64,000 nt of DNA from SB11 sp965222995 (GTDB lineage Bacteria > Bacteroidota > Bacteroidia > UBA8524), in assembly GCA_965222995.1 (NCBI GenBank), contig OZ244977.1, positions 2,976,001 through 3,040,000 of the forward strand, read 5' to 3'. A model generated the notes under the pieces. That model was not told the origin of the DNA, ran no database searches, and worked only from the letters and a program-made list of their open reading frames with translations. Every line of letters starts with the position of its first letter. The first letter of the stretch is position 1. This document shows positions 61,280 through 64,000 of this stretch, one piece after another. The translations under genes were made by a program, and so were the position numbers.

Positions 61280-62549
61280 GCGGATTATAAAAACCAGCAC
61301 TTTCGACTGGCTTACCATACTTATATATATAGCTATGGTAGCATGGGGTTGGCTCGCTATTTACTCTGCCGATTATAACCCAAATACCGATATTTTCTCA
61401 CTTAGAAACAGCTACGGCAGGCAAATTATATGGATTGCTCTGGCTTTTGTGGTAGCCTTGGTTATACTGTTGCTAGACCATAGAATATATCCCGCTTTTG
61501 CTTATGTAATTTATGGGGTGATAATGCTGGCGCTGGTCTCCATTTTCTTTTTGGTGAAAAAAACTACAGGTGGGGCATTATCGTGGTTTCAGATAGGCTC
61601 GTTTAAGTTTCAACCTTCAGAGTTTGCCAAATTTGCTACTGCTTTAGCCTTAGCCAAATACCTAAGCGGGTACGGCATTAGTTTTAAGGATAAGAAAACA
61701 CAGGTTATTTGTTTTAGCTTGTTCTTATTTCCCATGATGCTGATTTTGCTGCAAAACGACACGGGCAGTGCTATGGTATTTGCGGCTTTTATTTTGGTAT
61801 TGTACCGCGAGGGATTATCGGGGTTTTGGTTGTTTACAGGAGTGTTAGCCGGAGTTTTATTTCTTTTAGCTTTATTGGTAGACCAGCTTTTGCTGGTTAT
61901 TATTATAGCTTGCATTGCCGCTATTTTATTCCTTCTTGTCAGGAAAAATAAACAACTGGTTTTATTACTTACCTTATTTGCAATAGGTTCTGTTGGCGAA
62001 GTACTTAGTGTGGGCTATGTGCAAGAAAAAGTACTTAAACCCCACCAACGAGAGCGTATAGATGTGATGCTGGGATTAAAAGTGGATAATAAAGATGTAG
62101 GGTATAACGTATACCAGAGTAAGGTAGCCATAGGTTCAGGGGGGTTGTATGGCAAAGGCTTTTTAGGCGGCACACAAACCAAGCTGAAGTTTGTGCCTGA
62201 ACAGAATACCGATTTTATTTTCTGTACTATTGGCGAAGAATACGGGTTCATTGGTTCCTTTTTCTTAGTAGCTATGTATGTACTGCTATTGATAAGGCTG
62301 GTGCAGATAGCCGAACGACAGCGAAGCCGTTTCAACCGTGTTTATGCCTATTGTGTAGCCTCTATATTATTTTTTCATTTTGCTATTAATATTGGTATGA
62401 CTATAGGTGTCTTTCCTGTAGTAGGTATCCCCCTCCCATTTTTCAGCTATGGTGGTTCTTCACTATTAAGCTTCACTATTATGCTGTTTATCTTGTTGCG
62501 TTTAGACTCTAACAGAAGTAATGAGATTAAACGGGCTTTTGAAATTTAG
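61266..62549 (+). CDS. rodA: Rod-shape determining peptidoglycan glycosyltransferase RodA
   Basis: A SEDS-family membrane enzyme that polymerises lipid II for the elongating side wall. The 427-residue protein has ten or so helices and the conserved motifs LSWFQIGSFKFQPSEFAK, DTGSAMVF, GSGGLYGKGF, FCTIGEEYGFIGS, and GIPLPFFSYGGSSL. It overlaps mrdA by 14 bases, forming the last gene of the elongasome operon. Confidence 0.97.
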   Translation: MYNDERIIKTSTFDWLTILIYIAMVAWGWLAIYSADYNPNTDIFSLRNSYGRQIIWIALAFVVALVILLLDHRIYPAFAYVIYGVIMLALVSIFFLVKKTTGGALSWFQIGSFKFQPSEFAKFATALALAKYLSGYGISFKDKKTQVICFSLFLFPMMLILLQNDTGSAMVFAAFILVLYREGLSGFWLFTGVLAGVLFLLALLVDQLLLVIIIACIAAILFLLVRKNKQLVLLLTLFAIGSVGEVLSVGYVQEKVLKPHQRERIDVMLGLKVDNKDVGYNVYQSKVAIGSGGLYGKGFLGGTQTKLKFVPEQNTDFIFCTIGEEYGFIGSFFLVAMYVLLLIRLVQIAERQRSRFNRVYAYCVASILFFHFAINIGMTIGVFPVVGIPLPFFSYGGSSLLSFTIMLFILLRLDSNRSNEIKRAFEI

Positions 62550-62580
62550 TTTTAGCAATACTTCTTTTTTAAGAAATTAT

Positions 62581-62588
62581 TATATTTG
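62581..62588 (+). promoter_or_regulatory. -7 box directly before the HYC_CC_PP gene
   Basis: TATATTTG matches TAnnTTTG and ends six bases before the GTG at 62595. An upstream in-frame TTG at 62586 would lie inside the box, so the real start is the GTG, and the message is likely leaderless. Confidence 0.65.
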
Positions 62589-62594
62589 AATAAG

Positions 62595-63026
62595 GTGAAG
62601 GTTCTTCATTTCATAAAGAAGGGGATTGCCCTATTGTTAGTCTTGTTAGTGCTAACATCGTCAAGCGGATTAGCTATTGATGCACACTACTGCAAAGAAA
62701 AACTAGCTAATATTGCTGTATGGGGAAGTGCAAAATCATGCACACAAACGCCTGCACAAGAAAAAATTAGCGATTACAGTAATCGTACAGGTTCCTCAAA
62801 AATCACCAAAAAATCATGTTGTGGTAGTAAAAAAGGCTTTGATAAAACTGAGTTTACCACAGATTTCCCTTCTCAAAAAATAGTTAAGCATAGCTTAAGT
62901 TATTATCAAGGAAACAGTCTTAAAAACGATGTAAAGGAAATTAAAACATTCAGTACTAATGCATTGTTTAAGCCTCCGCGTTTTGATAAAGACATACTTA
63001 TTATTTATCAAAACTTTCGCATTTGA
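62595..63026 (+). CDS. HYC_CC_PP family protein
   Basis: A 143-residue exported protein starting at GTG. The N-terminal hydrophobic segment (GIALLLVLLVLTSSSGLAI) is followed by the marks of the HYC_CC_PP family, named from its conserved residues: HYC soon after the signal, CC in SCCGSKKGF, and PP in FKPPRF. It is found beside MbnP-type and TonB-dependent receptor genes in Bacteroidota. The cysteine-rich form suggests metal handling, possibly copper; this is not proved. The next gene, 108 bases on, encodes an MbnP-family protein. Confidence 0.85.
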   Translation: MKVLHFIKKGIALLLVLLVLTSSSGLAIDAHYCKEKLANIAVWGSAKSCTQTPAQEKISDYSNRTGSSKITKKSCCGSKKGFDKTEFTTDFPSQKIVKHSLSYYQGNSLKNDVKEIKTFSTNALFKPPRFDKDILIIYQNFRI

Positions 63027-63133
63027 TAACATATTTCTTCCTTAACTGCTTACCGCTATTGGTAAGTTCAATCTATTTCTAGCCTATTTATGCAGCTAGT
63101 TATTTTATTTACAAACCTTGCAAAACATTAAAA

Positions 63134-64000
63134 ATGAAAAAGATTATACTATTGGCATTTGTATCACTAACATTTGTTATTGCAAATGCCCAGCAAACCG
63201 TAAAACTTATAATAGACCACAAGGCAGGTTCATCAGCATTTAAACCTGCAAATACCATGAAAAACGACAAGGGTAATGATTTTAACATTGCCCGATTGGA
63301 ATATTACCTTTCTAAAATAAGCATTATACATGATGGGGGGACTGAGACCCCTGCCAGCGATGTATATGCACTGATAAATGCCGTAACCGATGCCCAAGTT
63401 GCTTCAACAGAAATTGATTTGGGACAATATAGCAACATTACCAGTGTTGAAGCAATAAAGTTTCATGTAGGGGTAAATACTCCTGAGAATAATGAAGACC
63501 CCACCCAATGGTCTTCTACGCACCCATTAGCTCCTAAAATGCCTTCGATGCACTGGGGTTGGACTGCGGGTTATCGTTTTGTGGCACTGGAAGGTAAAGG
63601 CGGGGCTAATCTTGCTTTTCCTTATGAATTTCATGCGCTTGGAAACGACTATTACTTTCCTATACAAATACCAACCACAGCACAAGATGTATTTGGACAA
63701 CTGCACATTTATTTAGAAGCAGATTACCCCAAAGCATTAAGTGGTATTGATGTATCATCAGGAGCCATAATCCATGGTGTAGGTGTTGAAACCATCCAAC
63801 TACTACGCAATTTTAGAGATGTTGTATTTAGCGACAAACAAGGTAATACCAATATTTTGGCAAGTATAAACACACCCATTTCGCCAAATGCAGTGAATGT
63901 TTATCCTAATCCCTCAACAGGAGCAGTAAATATTGATTTAACTGATAAGTCTGTGAAAGTTTCATCAATAGAAATTACAGATATAACCGGAAAGGTAGTG
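63134..64000 (+). CDS. MbnP-family copper-binding protein, partial, with T9SS tail
   Basis: The window ends inside the gene, after 289 codons without a stop. A signal peptide ends near VIANAQ. The mature domain has marks of the MbnP family: FNIARLEYYLSKISIIHDG, MHWGWTAGYRFVALEG, and YEFHALGND. MbnP proteins bind copper and are partners of a diheme MbnH enzyme. From about residue 255 comes a type A T9SS domain (VNVYPNPSTGAVNIDL, EITDITGKVV), unlike the plain periplasmic MbnP; this copy should reach the cell surface or be released. Its partner genes would be to the right of the window. Confidence 0.85.
   Translation, partial: MKKIILLAFVSLTFVIANAQQTVKLIIDHKAGSSAFKPANTMKNDKGNDFNIARLEYYLSKISIIHDGGTETPASDVYALINAVTDAQVASTEIDLGQYSNITSVEAIKFHVGVNTPENNEDPTQWSSTHPLAPKMPSMHWGWTAGYRFVALEGKGGANLAFPYEFHALGNDYYFPIQIPTTAQDVFGQLHIYLEADYPKALSGIDVSSGAIIHGVGVETIQLLRNFRDVVFSDKQGNTNILASINTPISPNAVNVYPNPSTGAVNIDLTDKSVKVSSIEITDITGKVV

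Noticed and set aside
62586..62594. TTG start for the HYC_CC_PP gene
   Set aside because: The codon lies inside the TATATTTG promoter box; GTG 62595 is used.

Overview
The window is a piece of an AT-rich bacterial chromosome from the phylum Bacteroidota. The evidence is broad: type A sorting tails of the type IX secretion system (T9SS) on several exported proteins, paired LytS-type sensor kinases and LytTR regulators, GldJ/GldK-like lipoproteins, DUF2480, HYC_CC_PP and MbnP families, an ftsK-lolA neighbourhood, and promoter boxes matching the Bacteroidota -7 consensus TAnnTTTG instead of TATAAT. TGA, TAA and TAG all serve as stops (the SDR gene and mreB end in TGA), so the standard bacterial code applies. 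The genus cannot be named from this sequence.

Layout. 0-9.5 kb: a NUDIX C-terminus, a STAS protein, an SDR, serS, a Kazal-domain exported protein, a lipoprotein, an orphan GroES-like protein next to a PPK2 polyphosphate kinase, a ClC channel, an M23 peptidase and a methyltransferase. 9.6-14 kb: a tight five-gene operon of UbiA prenyltransferase, type III polyketide synthase, methyltransferase, FAD reductase/hydroxylase and YceI lipid-binding protein. This is the best candidate for an uncharacterised biosynthetic system (a modified, perhaps prenylated, phenolic lipid or quinone). 14-19.4 kb: a T9SS-exported serine hydrolase, a LytS/LytTR pair, a cyclophilin lipoprotein and an exported agmatine deiminase-like lipoprotein. 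19.5-21.7 kb: an ECF sigma factor, two small membrane proteins, an Hsp20 gene interrupted by an in-frame TGA, and a small HMA-like protein.

21.7-27.5 kb: hypothetical proteins, a DUF4399 lipoprotein, RidA, tRNA-Val(TAC), an aminopeptidase P and a WG-repeat protein. 27.6-36.8 kb: a leftward island of surface lipoproteins, made of three tandem paralogues of about 610 residues (conserved ends, divergent middles, duplicated 3' flanks) and two translationally coupled SUMF1/GldK-like lipoproteins. 37-39 kb: groES-groEL. 39-49 kb: exported hypothetical proteins, a TPR protein, a Crp-type regulator with DUF2834, a DNRLRE/T9SS protein, several DUF proteins and a second LytS/LytTR pair. 49.5-55.4 kb: gmk, nadD, a class V aminotransferase, lolA and ftsK. 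55.5-62.5 kb: a ZU5-like lipoprotein and the complete rod elongation operon mreBCD-mrdA-rodA. 62.6-64 kb: an HYC_CC_PP protein and an MbnP-family protein with a T9SS tail, cut by the window edge; this looks like the start of a copper-related locus.

Intergenic structure is notable. Four elements of about 110-120 bp share one plan: terminal inverted repeats beginning TTAAC and a central palindrome. Two contain the same 26-nt perfect palindrome 48 kb apart. Several genes have a TAnnTTTG box ending only 6-7 nt before the start codon, implying leaderless or nearly leaderless messages. All functional calls are from reading motifs and gene order; no database search was run.
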